Shown: positions 1 to 6,474, counted from the stretch's first letter. The stretch is 7,264 nt of DNA from Acidimicrobiaceae bacterium (GCA_002727235.1 PBWL01000047.1:26986-34249), one strand, 5' to 3'. Made by a program: numbers and translations. Notes: generated by a model from the letters alone, not told the origin.

Positions 1-51
1 GGTGTCGTTGCGAGCGACCACTACGGCGTGATCGCTGAACTCGCAACGTAA
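1..51 (+). CDS. C-terminal end of a probable endonuclease/exonuclease/phosphatase (EEP) family protein, partial
   Basis: Only the last 16 codons and a TAA stop are inside the window, read in frame 1 as GVVASDHYGVIAELAT. The Ser-Asp-His-Tyr-x-Val string a few residues before the end matches the closing motif of the EEP superfamily (DNase I-like nucleases, AP endonucleases, sphingomyelinase and inositol phosphatase relatives). In that family the Asp-His pair belongs to the active site and is followed by one short beta strand, as here. The substrate cannot be told from this fragment. The gene converges on the clostripain-like gene, with only 29 bases between the two stop codons and no T-tract terminator there. 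The call rests on one short motif plus a good reading frame, so another family is possible. Confidence 0.55.
   Translation, partial: GVVASDHYGVIAELAT
6..48. repeat. 9-bp perfect inverted repeat at the 3' end of the EEP-like gene
   Basis: CGTTGCGAG at 6-14 is the exact reverse complement of CTCGCAACG at 40-48, separated by 25 bases. The right arm abuts the TAA stop at 49-51. In RNA this could form a stem with a large loop at the end of the message. No run of T follows, so it is not a standard intrinsic terminator, and a repeat of this size can occur by chance in a window this long. Confidence 0.3.
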
Positions 52-80
52 CTCGGCTGTTGTGGTGCCCTCAGGAGCGG

Positions 81-2102
81 CTACGGGAGAGCGACGAATC
101 CACCTTGAGCAGAAACGTTTCCTGCATAGTCGGTGATCACGAGTTCGACGTAGATCTCGAGACCTGGGTCAAGGGGTTCGAGATCGTAGACCAAGTTTGG
201 AAGATCTGCGTACAACCCAACTTCACTGAGGGTGAGCCATTCGGCCGTGCCATCTGGGTACTCGTTCAGCACGATGGGGAAGATCAGGCCATCAGGGTCA
301 GCTGAAAGCTCACCGATCATTCCGTCATCGGTGAACTCGTAGTACACCTCACTGACGATGTTGCCTTCGGCATCGAGCGTCAATGCGAGTACAAGGTCGT
401 GGTACGGGTCATCGGTATCAAACTCTTCTGGTGGCACGTACCAAAGGGGTACATCAAAGAAAAGGAATCCTGACTCCTCATCGAATTCCATGTCGAGGTA
501 GGCGTAGTCGGTGTCGATACCGTCCGACAATGTGAGTGCTGTCAAGTCATAAAAGCCGTAGACCTCGCCGGTGCCGTCGCCAAATGAGGTGTAATCAGCT
601 GGCTCTTCTCCAATGAAAATGATCGATCCATCACTGTCATCGATTACCCCGTAAAGAATTTCGGCAGAAACGATGGAATTAGACCCTCCCTCAATGACGG
701 TTCCAAAAACATTGATGCCTGAATCGTCAAAGAAGTATTCGATACCGATCTCTTCATCGAATGCGACGGTGCCTGTAGAGGCGAGTCTCGATCCGCCATC
801 GAAGTAGGAGTTGAGAACCTTTGACCAGCCGGGCACTTCTCCAAGATCAAAGTAGTCACCATCGAAATAGTCAGACGATGGAGGGAAATAGACGCTGAGG
901 CCGGTGGCCTTTGAAGTTGCAATTCCGCTGATCTCATGGATGACGACTGTCTCGAGCGCCCCCAGCACTGCGTCGGCTTCGGGGCGGACAGAAATGTTGT
1001 TCTCCGACAACTCGTTCATCAGAACACCTAGGTCCACTGCATTGGTTGCGAGTGACGGGTCAGGGCTATCACCGAACGCGAGTGAGTCTTGCCGGGCGGA
1101 GCCAAGTGCTGCGAGTAGAGCACTATCAGCAAACTCCATGACGTCACCGAGCTCTCGCAGTGCGGCATCAAGTTCGCCAAGTTTGGTGAGGTCAACTGCC
1201 GACAACGTGATGTCGAATGCGGTACCAAAATCTTTTGCGTGCGCTTCATAGGTGTCAACAATGGTCGTTGCGAGTTCGACTGCGGAGACATCGTCGCCAC
1301 TGCGGAGAATTTCGAGTGACGAGAAATCCCAACCGTGACCTGGTTCGAGTTCTTCTGATGCAACCATGACATCAGCGACGTCACGCATGGCGTGGGCAAC
1401 CTCGAACGTCCCCATCAGGCAAGCGTCGAATCCGATGAGGTCAAGACGCTCGACACCTGCGGCTTCAAGGCCTTTTGTGATTCCTTCGCCCATTTCGGGG
1501 AGGGTGAGAATATCTTCGCCATCAGTCTCGTCAGGCCCCATGCCGGGCCAGCCGGCACCGTGATCCCAAATGATGAGTGCGTAACGGTCTGCCGGAAATT
1601 GCTGAATTCCTGCAGCGACGAATCCTGCGAGTTCGTCTGCAGAACCCGTGTTCAGTTCTCCGAGATCAACCGATTGGAGTATTTCTTCTTTTCCAACGTG
1701 GATCAGCTGGGTGCCTTCGAAATTTCCAAGTGTGCCTATCTCGTCATCTGCATATCCCGGGTGTCGATCGATGAGAGTGACGATATTGAGATGTTCATTT
1801 GATCCAGCTTCTGCCATTTCGAAGATGTCACCGACCGCGAACGGCTCAAGGTCGTTATCACCCATGACGTATACGAGGACTGTCCAATTGGCTTCTTCGT
1901 TGTCGTTTGAGATGCTGGCAATGTCGTCATCGGCGGGCGCGCTGTCGTCGTCATCGAATTCGGTCGCTGCCTCTCCGGAGCGTTCTTGCTCTGCATCTTC
2001 GACGATTTTTTCGGTCTCGTCTGCAACGGGATCTCCGCCACACGCAATCGCTCCGAGGGCAAGGGTCAGAGTGAGGGCTAACGACCGAGCGCGAATTTGC
2101 AT
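81..2102 (-). CDS. Clostripain-like (peptidase family C11) cysteine protease, lipoprotein
   Basis: Predicted 673-residue surface-anchored cysteine protease of clan CD. A signal peptide (residues 1-20) ends in a lipobox, LGAIAC, so Cys21 is the likely lipidated residue. Residues 25-70 form a very acidic, low-complexity tether containing a run of Asp. The C11 catalytic fold follows: the NWTVLVYVMGDND strand near 72-84, the catalytic His181 in WDHGAGW, and the catalytic Cys228 in GFDACLMG, followed by SEELEPGHGW. Known C11 enzymes cleave after basic residues, mainly Arg; specificity here is not proven. The protease-like part ends near residue 440. The remaining 230 or so residues are acidic and beta-rich, end in an Ig-like strand pattern (VELVITDYAGNVSA), and match no domain I can name. 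The ATG start lacks a strong Shine-Dalgarno but gives an ideal lipoprotein signal. The gene lies 50 bases downstream of the cupin gene on the same strand. Confidence 0.9.
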   Translation of the reverse strand: MQIRARSLALTLTLALGAIACGGDPVADETEKIVEDAEQERSGEAATEFDDDDSAPADDDIASISNDNEEANWTVLVYVMGDNDLEPFAVGDIFEMAEAGSNEHLNIVTLIDRHPGYADDEIGTLGNFEGTQLIHVGKEEILQSVDLGELNTGSADELAGFVAAGIQQFPADRYALIIWDHGAGWPGMGPDETDGEDILTLPEMGEGITKGLEAAGVERLDLIGFDACLMGTFEVAHAMRDVADVMVASEELEPGHGWDFSSLEILRSGDDVSAVELATTIVDTYEAHAKDFGTAFDITLSAVDLTKLGELDAALRELGDVMEFADSALLAALGSARQDSLAFGDSPDPSLATNAVDLGVLMNELSENNISVRPEADAVLGALETVVIHEISGIATSKATGLSVYFPPSSDYFDGDYFDLGEVPGWSKVLNSYFDGGSRLASTGTVAFDEEIGIEYFFDDSGINVFGTVIEGGSNSIVSAEILYGVIDDSDGSIIFIGEEPADYTSFGDGTGEVYGFYDLTALTLSDGIDTDYAYLDMEFDEESGFLFFDVPLWYVPPEEFDTDDPYHDLVLALTLDAEGNIVSEVYYEFTDDGMIGELSADPDGLIFPIVLNEYPDGTAEWLTLSEVGLYADLPNLVYDLEPLDPGLEIYVELVITDYAGNVSAQGGFVALP

Positions 2103-2152
2103 ACTTCAGTTTCGCGCACGATGCTCATCAGAAGTGCATCGCGACGAGCAAG

Positions 2153-2500
2153 TTACGAGACTGGCGGCTTGTTGATTGGATGGCTCCACTCTTCATACGG
2201 CATGTTTGATCCCAGAACCACTCGAGTTTGCGTACCTGCGAGGGTTCGATGAAGCCACCCGGCTTCTGCTGTAACCATGCATCCGGGCTGAACCTGTGTG
2301 ACCGCGCCTGTCTCATCGGCAAATGAACCTGAGCCAGAGATGACGATCGCTACTGAGTCGAATTCATGCCAATGCAGCTCTTCATCGACCTCATGCGAGT
2401 CGTCGAACGCAAGCGAGTGATAGCCAAGCGATTGCACGTAGTCGAGTGCCTCTTGTTCGGTGAGCGGCTCACGTTGGGTAAATGTCATCAAAGAACTCAT
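2153..2500 (-). CDS. Small single-domain cupin protein
   Basis: A 115-residue single-domain cupin, probably cytoplasmic because it has no signal peptide. Cupin motif 1 is visible as HWHEFD, with His43 and His45 as metal ligands, followed by SGSG at the usual turn. Motif 2 is PGCMVTAEAGWLH, with Pro72-Gly73 and His84 as the third histidine. The metal site therefore looks intact, but the substrate or ligand is unknown; such small cupins include dioxygenase-like enzymes and sugar or metabolite binders. I chose the ATG at 2500 over an upstream in-frame GTG at 2518 that has no ribosome binding site. The ATG sits just behind a TANNNT box, as expected of a leaderless message. An internal ATG at 2488 is a less likely start. 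The gene lies between the DsrE-like gene (54-base gap) and the protease gene (50-base gap), all in the same direction. Confidence 0.85.
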   Translation of the reverse strand: MSSLMTFTQREPLTEQEALDYVQSLGYHSLAFDDSHEVDEELHWHEFDSVAIVISGSGSFADETGAVTQVQPGCMVTAEAGWLHRTLAGTQTRVVLGSNMPYEEWSHPINKPPVS

Positions 2501-2506
2501 TCTTCG

Positions 2507-2512
2507 ACCATA
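2507..2512 (-). promoter_or_regulatory. Possible -10 box for a leaderless cupin transcript
   Basis: Read on the minus strand, TATGGT fits the TANNNT -10 consensus and is followed by exactly six bases (CGAAGA) before the ATG at 2500. If transcription starts seven bases after the box, the first transcribed base is the A of the start codon. No convincing -35 lies 16-18 bases upstream, which is common for this class. A single six-base match is weak evidence. Confidence 0.35.
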
Positions 2513-2554
2513 ACCCACGGTCGCAACAGAGCCCGACTGGTGGGCAGTAACGTG

Positions 2555-2941
2555 TCAGAACGAGAGCACAACGTCGGCAGCTGCGCTCATTGCGACCACT
2601 CCTGGGGGACCGCTCCACACTAAGCCGTCTGGATCCATGAGCACTTCGGCCGCGTTTTCGGGGGTGACTCCGACAATTGCTTGAGAGCCCGTTGAACAGG
2701 CGATCTTTGCTCCCTCAATAAGGGTATTCATCATTGTTCGGCAGGTTCCTGATGGCATACCAACCCGATCATCAAGACCGTCGATGAACTGTCCTTGCAG
2801 AAGTTGAACCGCGTGCGAGGCAAAGAAGACTTCGACTTCATTACCGCTCGTCACTGCTTCAGCTGCGCAGGCAATCGCCACTGCACATTTACGAGGGTCG
2901 ACATCTGGATCCGTCGAGATCATGAAAAAGTATTTGGTCAT
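2555..2941 (-). CDS. DsrE/DsrF-like family protein
   Basis: A 128-residue small soluble protein of the DsrE/DsrF/TusD-like fold. It opens with the beta strand TKYFFMISTDPD, continues with a helix containing Cys19 and Cys25, then strand EVEVFFASHAV, and later has KIACSTGS, where Cys82 sits at the position of the conserved reactive cysteine in the family. It ends with a DVVLSF strand. Well-studied relatives carry sulfur as a persulfide in dissimilatory sulfur metabolism or tRNA thiolation, but many single-copy homologues have no known role, and no other sulfur gene is visible here. The start is the ATG at 2941 rather than a TTG twelve bases upstream, because GGAGG lies five bases before the ATG and that TTG falls too close to the site. 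The downstream neighbour on the same strand is the cupin. Confidence 0.85.
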   Translation of the reverse strand: MTKYFFMISTDPDVDPRKCAVAIACAAEAVTSGNEVEVFFASHAVQLLQGQFIDGLDDRVGMPSGTCRTMMNTLIEGAKIACSTGSQAIVGVTPENAAEVLMDPDGLVWSGPPGVVAMSAAADVVLSF

Positions 2942-2946
2942 TTTTT

Positions 2947-2951
2947 CCTCC
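2947..2951 (-). promoter_or_regulatory. Strong ribosome binding site of the DsrE-like gene
   Basis: The minus strand reads GGAGG followed by five A residues and the ATG at 2941. This is the best Shine-Dalgarno sequence in the window, and it decides the start codon against the upstream TTG at 2953. Confidence 0.8.
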
Positions 2952-2976
2952 AATGGCGTGCTCGGCGCAGGCGCTC

Positions 2977-3006
2977 AATCTATGAAACCTGAAGGGTCAT
3001 GGTGAA
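2977..3006 (-). promoter_or_regulatory. Possible promoter for DsrE-like / cupin / protease genes
   Basis: On the minus strand, TTCACC (3006-3001) and TAGATT (2982-2977) are separated by 18 bases. They match the -35 and -10 hexamers at four of six positions each. Transcription would begin roughly 30 bases upstream of the DsrE start, leaving a short leader that includes the GGAGG site. The assignment is by eye only, and the gap to the preceding nuclease gene is about 102 bases with no clear terminator. Confidence 0.3.
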
Positions 3007-3043
3007 CTTGCGTTTAGCTTCTTGATGTGAAGGTAGCAGTCGC

Positions 3044-4468
3044 TTATTTGGTGACGGTGATTGTTCCTTGCATGGACGGATGCGGGGAGCATCCGTAGGC
3101 ATAGGTCCCGACACTGTCAAAGGTCACCGAATGGGTGTCACCCTCCTGCAACCCAGATGAGGAAAGCGACGCCGACCCACTGAATGTGACGGTGTGGATC
3201 GCAGAGTCCAAGTTTGTCCACGTGACAGTGTCGCCAACGCGGATAGTCAACGCTGAGGAAGCGAAACTGAATCCGCTGATATCGATCGCATACGAAGACG
3301 GCTGCACCACCGGTACCGATGTAGTTGTATCTCCAATAATTGTTGTAGTCGGAGTTGGAAGCTCTGCCAGTGATTCACATGGTTCGCCGTCGCCGTCAGA
3401 GTCAAGGAAAGCAACGTCGCCGTAGTGCGGGTAGTAGTAGTCGAACCAGGCTTTGGCTTCTTGATAAGTGTCAAAGTCGGAGCAGTTCTTAGTGTTGCCA
3501 GGGTTCGGCGGGATCTCATCATCGGTCGATGAAGGGGCACTGGGTTGAGTTGCCGTTGTGGTCTGCGTGACAGCAGCAGTTGTCGATGGTGCCGACGTTG
3601 GCATCGTCAGGTTTTCGACCCACCAAGAAATCTGGCCTTCTTTCCCGCAGTACCCAAACATCTCTTCAAGTGCATCAAACTCCGCTTGATCGACTGACAA
3701 TCCGTAGGAGTATTTGACGGAGACAATCATGCGGGCTGTTACGCACCACACCGATTGCATGGGCCTCCACTCTGCAACGTCTTTATCGCTTTTGGATCGG
3801 TTCGATGATGCAGACACCAACACGAGGTTTCTCTCGTCGTTAGCGAACTCCTGTTTTTTTGAACGAGACCAATTCGCGCCGCCAGAATCATGAGCTTCTG
3901 CGAGGGACACGATGTGATCGACATCAAAAGATGAGGAGTTGTCTGTCGTCACACCGTCGAACCACGAGTACCAAACTCCACCTGATACAGAACAGCTGTC
4001 GTAATCAAGAACTGCGTCCTCGAAGGCGTAAAGCATCACAAGGTCTTTACGACTGTCACATCCAGTTCCGTTCGTATCTCGCCAGTGAGGCCAACTGTCA
4101 CGGTCATACCCTGACCTCGGCTGCTCCTCTTCTAGCGAGATTGCCTCCAACGTCATTAGCCAACGTTGAGTCTCGTCATTCTGGCCTTCTTCATTATCGA
4201 GAGACGCATCTGAAGATAAGGATGATTCGGATCCAGTCTCTGAGTTTGCTGTTTCGGAATCGGACTCTGCTGCTTCGACCGCAGTTGTTTCAGATCCAAT
4301 CGTGTTGGTTGTTGTTTCGATCGTTGGCGTTGTCGACTCAACCTGCTCGGTTGATGTCGGCCGCCTTTCGGAACATGACACGGCCATCACCGAAGCGGCA
4401 ACAACGAAAGCAAGCGAGCGAAGATGCCGCTTGGGCGTGACATCAAACCAGCCTTTCGGATTACTCAT
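3044..4468 (-). CDS. Lipoprotein with DUF1524/HNH nuclease, Excalibur and amicyanin-like cupredoxin domains
   Basis: A 474-residue modular secreted lipoprotein. After a basic N-terminus, the hydrophobic segment SLAFVVAASVMAVSC (18-32) ends at a lipobox cysteine, Cys32. Residues 33-105 are a Thr/Ser/Glu-rich tether. Residues about 118-262 form a DUF1524 (GmrSD C-terminal type) HNH nuclease domain: RDSWPHWRDTNGTGCDSR, then WYSWFDG, DVDHIVSLAEA with the catalytic-type Asp184-His185, FANDERNLVLVSASSNRSK and DVAEWRP. A Pro/Thr/Ser linker leads to an Excalibur domain (329-366) with Cys329, the calcium-loop-like DSDGDG at 356-361, and Cys364. After another TTT linker, residues 393-474 resemble a plastocyanin/amicyanin domain with all type 1 copper ligands: His425, Cys460, His463, Met466. 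The inferred role is an extracellular nuclease held at the cell surface; the role of the copper module is unknown. I chose the ATG at 4468 (GGTGA ten bases upstream) over a TTG at 4501. The gene is divergent from the channel gene. Confidence 0.9.
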   Translation of the reverse strand: MSNPKGWFDVTPKRHLRSLAFVVAASVMAVSCSERRPTSTEQVESTTPTIETTTNTIGSETTAVEAAESDSETANSETGSESSLSSDASLDNEEGQNDETQRWLMTLEAISLEEEQPRSGYDRDSWPHWRDTNGTGCDSRKDLVMLYAFEDAVLDYDSCSVSGGVWYSWFDGVTTDNSSSFDVDHIVSLAEAHDSGGANWSRSKKQEFANDERNLVLVSASSNRSKSDKDVAEWRPMQSVWCVTARMIVSVKYSYGLSVDQAEFDALEEMFGYCGKEGQISWWVENLTMPTSAPSTTAAVTQTTTATQPSAPSSTDDEIPPNPGNTKNCSDFDTYQEAKAWFDYYYPHYGDVAFLDSDGDGEPCESLAELPTPTTTIIGDTTTSVPVVQPSSYAIDISGFSFASSALTIRVGDTVTWTNLDSAIHTVTFSGSASLSSSGLQEGDTHSVTFDSVGTYAYGCSPHPSMQGTITVTK

Positions 4469-4497
4469 AGTTGCTATTTCACCAAACTGGATTGCAC

Positions 4498-4510
4498 CCA
4501 ACCGAGTTGG
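4498..4510. repeat. Inverted repeat CCAAC-CGA-GTTGG in the divergent intergenic region
   Basis: Perfect 5-bp arms around a 3-base centre, located 30 bases upstream of the nuclease ATG, in the 146-base gap between two divergent genes. It could be an operator half-site pair, but it is short and no matching regulator gene is present in the window. Confidence 0.3.
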
Positions 4511-4514
4511 TTAT

Positions 4515-4526
4515 CGACAGATGTCG
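4515..4526. repeat. Inverted repeat CGACA-GA-TGTCG in the divergent intergenic region
   Basis: Perfect 5-bp arms around a 2-base centre, starting four bases after the neighbouring inverted repeat at 4498-4510. Two adjacent palindromes between divergently transcribed genes are a reasonable candidate operator region controlling the nuclease gene, the channel gene or both. Neither sequence matches an operator I recognise. Confidence 0.3.
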
Positions 4527-4559
4527 GTCGCCAGAGGGGGCATCGGCCACAACCACCCC

Positions 4560-4590
4560 TTGACGCTGATAGAAATAGCAGGGCTATGGC
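4560..4590 (+). promoter_or_regulatory. Weak candidate promoter of the channel gene
   Basis: TTGACG at 4560-4565 matches five of six -35 positions. A poor -10, TATGGC at 4585-4590, follows after 19 bases, which is longer than ideal. A start near 4597 would leave a leader just long enough to carry the GGAG site at 4604-4607. The -35 is convincing and the -10 is not. Confidence 0.2.
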
Positions 4591-4603
4591 TGAAATCTCG
4601 TTC

Positions 4604-4607
4604 GGAG
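4604..4607 (+). promoter_or_regulatory. Ribosome binding site of the channel gene
   Basis: GGAG lies seven bases before the ATG at 4615, a normal Shine-Dalgarno spacing. It supports this ATG as the start. Confidence 0.65.
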
Positions 4608-4614
4608 TCGATCC

Positions 4615-6408
4615 ATGCTGAAGTCTCTCGGGGTTGTCGTTTCTCAAGCAGCTCGGCAATTCCGCTCATCAGACCAAGGAAGCCCTCGCGGTCGTTTTGA
4701 ACGAGCCCAGCAGGTAGCCCAACGAACAGAACGGCGACGACGGCGCAAAACCGTCATCATCCTCTCGCTCATCTTCATCGTCCTCGTGCTGACATTCAGT
4801 TTCCTTTTCCACGAGATCATGGCGCGGGAGGGAAGGACATTCTCATGGCCGACTGGCATCTATTGGACGATGACGACCATGACGACGCTCGGATTCGGCG
4901 ACATCACGTTCACCTCTGACCTCGGTCGGTTGTTTTCGGTGCTTGTGCTCGTGTCAGGCTCAGCATTTCTTCTTGTCGTGCTTCCCTTTGCGTTCATCCA
5001 GTTCGTGTTCATCCCGTGGATTAACGAACGAGAGCGCCGTCGGGCACCACGGACGCTGTCGGAGTCAACTTCGGGGCATCTCATTCTCACGGCGCTCGGA
5101 CCCATTGAGCAGGATCTCATTGACCGAGCTGACAAAACCGAACTTCCGTATGTCCTCGTGGTTGAGGATGTCGATGAGGCCGGCCGTCTCCACGATGAAG
5201 GCCGAAACGTCATCGTTGGAGCGCTCGATGATCCGGGCACATATCACAACGCCCGGGTCGAGCATGCCGCTCTTGTCGTCGCAACTCAGAATGACCAGAT
5301 CAACACCAACATTGCATTCACTGTTCAAGAAATCGCCCCTGACACCACAATTCTTTCGAGCGCAAATTCTCCTGCTGCTGTAGACATTCTTGAAATTGCA
5401 GGAGCTGACCATGTTGTCCAACTTGGAAACATTCTCGGGAACGCAATGGCGACACGAGCACTCGGCCTCGGGGGCCAAAGTCACCAGATCGGAAATTTTG
5501 CTGGCCTGCAGATCGCTGAGGCAGGCGTGGTCGGCACCGCCCTGGCTGATCGCACACTTCAAGAATCTCAACTTCGATCTCTCGTTGGGGTCGGAATTAT
5601 TGGCGTCTGGGATCGCGGCGACTTTGCTGTCGCAACTGGCGATACAAAACTCTGTGACTCATCGATCTTGCTTCTCGCCGGAACTGCCGACCAATTGGCT
5701 CGGTTCGACAAAGAGTTTGCAGTGCACTCTCCTACCGACTCGAAGGCAATCATCATTGGCGGCGGCCGCGTTGGGCGCGCCGCTGCGCAGTCATTCATGT
5801 CAGAAGACATTGACGTCACCATCATCGATCGACTTGCCGAACGCCGGCGTTCAAAACCGTCGTATGTGATTGGCGATGCCGCAGACCGGTCGGTGCTTGA
5901 GGCAGCCGGCATCGAAGATGCAGGAGCGATCCTTATCACCACTCATGACGACAACGTCAACGTGTACCTCACCCGGTATTGCCGAGGCCTGCGTCCTGAT
6001 GCGCGCATTGTTTCACGGTCGAACCTTGGACGAAACGTGACAACCCTTTACCGCGCCGGCGCAGATGCGGTGCTGTCATATGCGGGGACAGGCTCTGCAA
6101 CGATCTGGAATCACTTCCGTGGTGATGAAACCTTGCTCGTTGCCCAGGGGCTCAACATGTTCCGCACTCCAATTCCGCGAGAGCTCATCGGTTCAACTCT
6201 CGCTGATTCGCACATTTACCGTCGAACGAACTGCAACGTGGTAGCCATCGAACACAACGGCACGATTCGAGGCAACCCTGACGCTCATCAGCCGTTGCCA
6301 GTCATCGGGGAATTACTCCTAGTCGGAACTGATGCAGCCGAAGAGAAGTTCTCTGAGGTGTTTCCCCATGCGCGTCGACGTCCACTTCTCACCCGTGGCC
6401 GCCGCTAA
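4615..6408 (+). CDS. Two-helix potassium channel with tandem RCK (TrkA-N/TrkA-C) domains
   Basis: A 597-residue membrane ion channel subunit with a cytoplasmic gating region. A basic N-terminus (about 1-45, ending in a run of Arg) precedes TM1 (46-66), a pore helix, and the selectivity filter TLGFGD at 91-96, then TM2 (105-133). This is a variant of the classical TVGYGD filter. The first RCK unit (about 153-285) has lost most of its glycine-rich nucleotide motif (ALGPIEQ instead of GxGxxG) but keeps an acidic residue, Glu184, after strand two. A TrkA-C-like segment spans about 294-369. The second RCK unit (about 377-498) has an intact GGGRVG at 382-387 and Asp405, so it should bind a dinucleotide or nucleotide, and is followed by a second TrkA-C-like segment (about 515-583). 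The layout with both RCK units in one chain recalls GsuK- and BK-type channels. Likely role: ligand-gated K+ flux across the cell membrane; ion selectivity is inferred. Confidence 0.9.
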   Translation: MLKSLGVVVSQAARQFRSSDQGSPRGRFERAQQVAQRTERRRRRKTVIILSLIFIVLVLTFSFLFHEIMAREGRTFSWPTGIYWTMTTMTTLGFGDITFTSDLGRLFSVLVLVSGSAFLLVVLPFAFIQFVFIPWINERERRRAPRTLSESTSGHLILTALGPIEQDLIDRADKTELPYVLVVEDVDEAGRLHDEGRNVIVGALDDPGTYHNARVEHAALVVATQNDQINTNIAFTVQEIAPDTTILSSANSPAAVDILEIAGADHVVQLGNILGNAMATRALGLGGQSHQIGNFAGLQIAEAGVVGTALADRTLQESQLRSLVGVGIIGVWDRGDFAVATGDTKLCDSSILLLAGTADQLARFDKEFAVHSPTDSKAIIIGGGRVGRAAAQSFMSEDIDVTIIDRLAERRRSKPSYVIGDAADRSVLEAAGIEDAGAILITTHDDNVNVYLTRYCRGLRPDARIVSRSNLGRNVTTLYRAGADAVLSYAGTGSATIWNHFRGDETLLVAQGLNMFRTPIPRELIGSTLADSHIYRRTNCNVVAIEHNGTIRGNPDAHQPLPVIGELLLVGTDAAEEKFSEVFPHARRRPLLTRGRR

Positions 6409-6422
6409 AAGACGCAGTCTCC

Positions 6423-6453
6423 CGTTACGGCACCGCTAGCAGATCGCGTAACG
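6423..6453. repeat. Inverted repeat CGTTACG / CGTAACG after the channel gene
   Basis: Perfect 7-bp arms at 6423-6429 and 6447-6453 with a 17-base loop that itself holds the palindrome GCTAGC (6435-6440). It starts 14 bases after the channel stop. It might mark a processing or regulatory hairpin between the channel and the small membrane protein, but it lacks a T-tract and is not a canonical terminator. Confidence 0.35.
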
Positions 6454-6474
6454 ACCATTGCGATGCCGCGAACT

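Noticed and set aside
1264..1274. GTCGTTGCGAG at 1264-1274 repeats the sequence at 4-14.
   Set aside because: Both copies lie in coding sequence with common codons, on genes in opposite directions. An 11-base match with no other copies is best explained by chance.
1392..2175. Long plus-strand open frames (for example 1392-1802 and 1648-2175) opposite the protease gene.
   Set aside because: They lie antisense to a gene with clear catalytic motifs, have biased Ser/Arg-rich or Cys-rich composition, and have no recognisable domain.
2531..2545. GCCC/GGGC inverted repeat between the DsrE-like and cupin genes as a terminator.
   Set aside because: The stem is only four pairs with a seven-base loop, and no T-tract follows on the minus strand.
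2953..2953. Upstream TTG start for the DsrE-like protein, adding four residues (MEEK).
   Set aside because: The GGAGG site is ideally placed for the ATG at 2941, and its bases encode the extra residues. The ATG start also begins right at the family's first beta strand.
3859..4440. A 193-codon plus-strand open frame opposite the nuclease gene.
   Set aside because: It mirrors the low-complexity linker and HNH domain of the real gene, and its Arg/Ser/Leu-rich product shows no domain or signal.
4501..4501. Upstream TTG start for the nuclease lipoprotein, adding eleven residues.
   Set aside because: The longer version only lengthens the signal peptide n-region. The ATG at 4468 gives a normal lipoprotein signal with a plausible upstream GGTGA.
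4586..4621. A 12-codon plus-strand reading frame (MAEISFGVDPC) whose stop overlaps the channel ATG, suggesting a leader peptide with translational coupling.
   Set aside because: Its ATG has only AGGG two bases upstream, which is too close, and it overlaps the candidate -10. The peptide has no attenuator-like codon run. The channel has its own well-spaced GGAG, so coupling is not needed.
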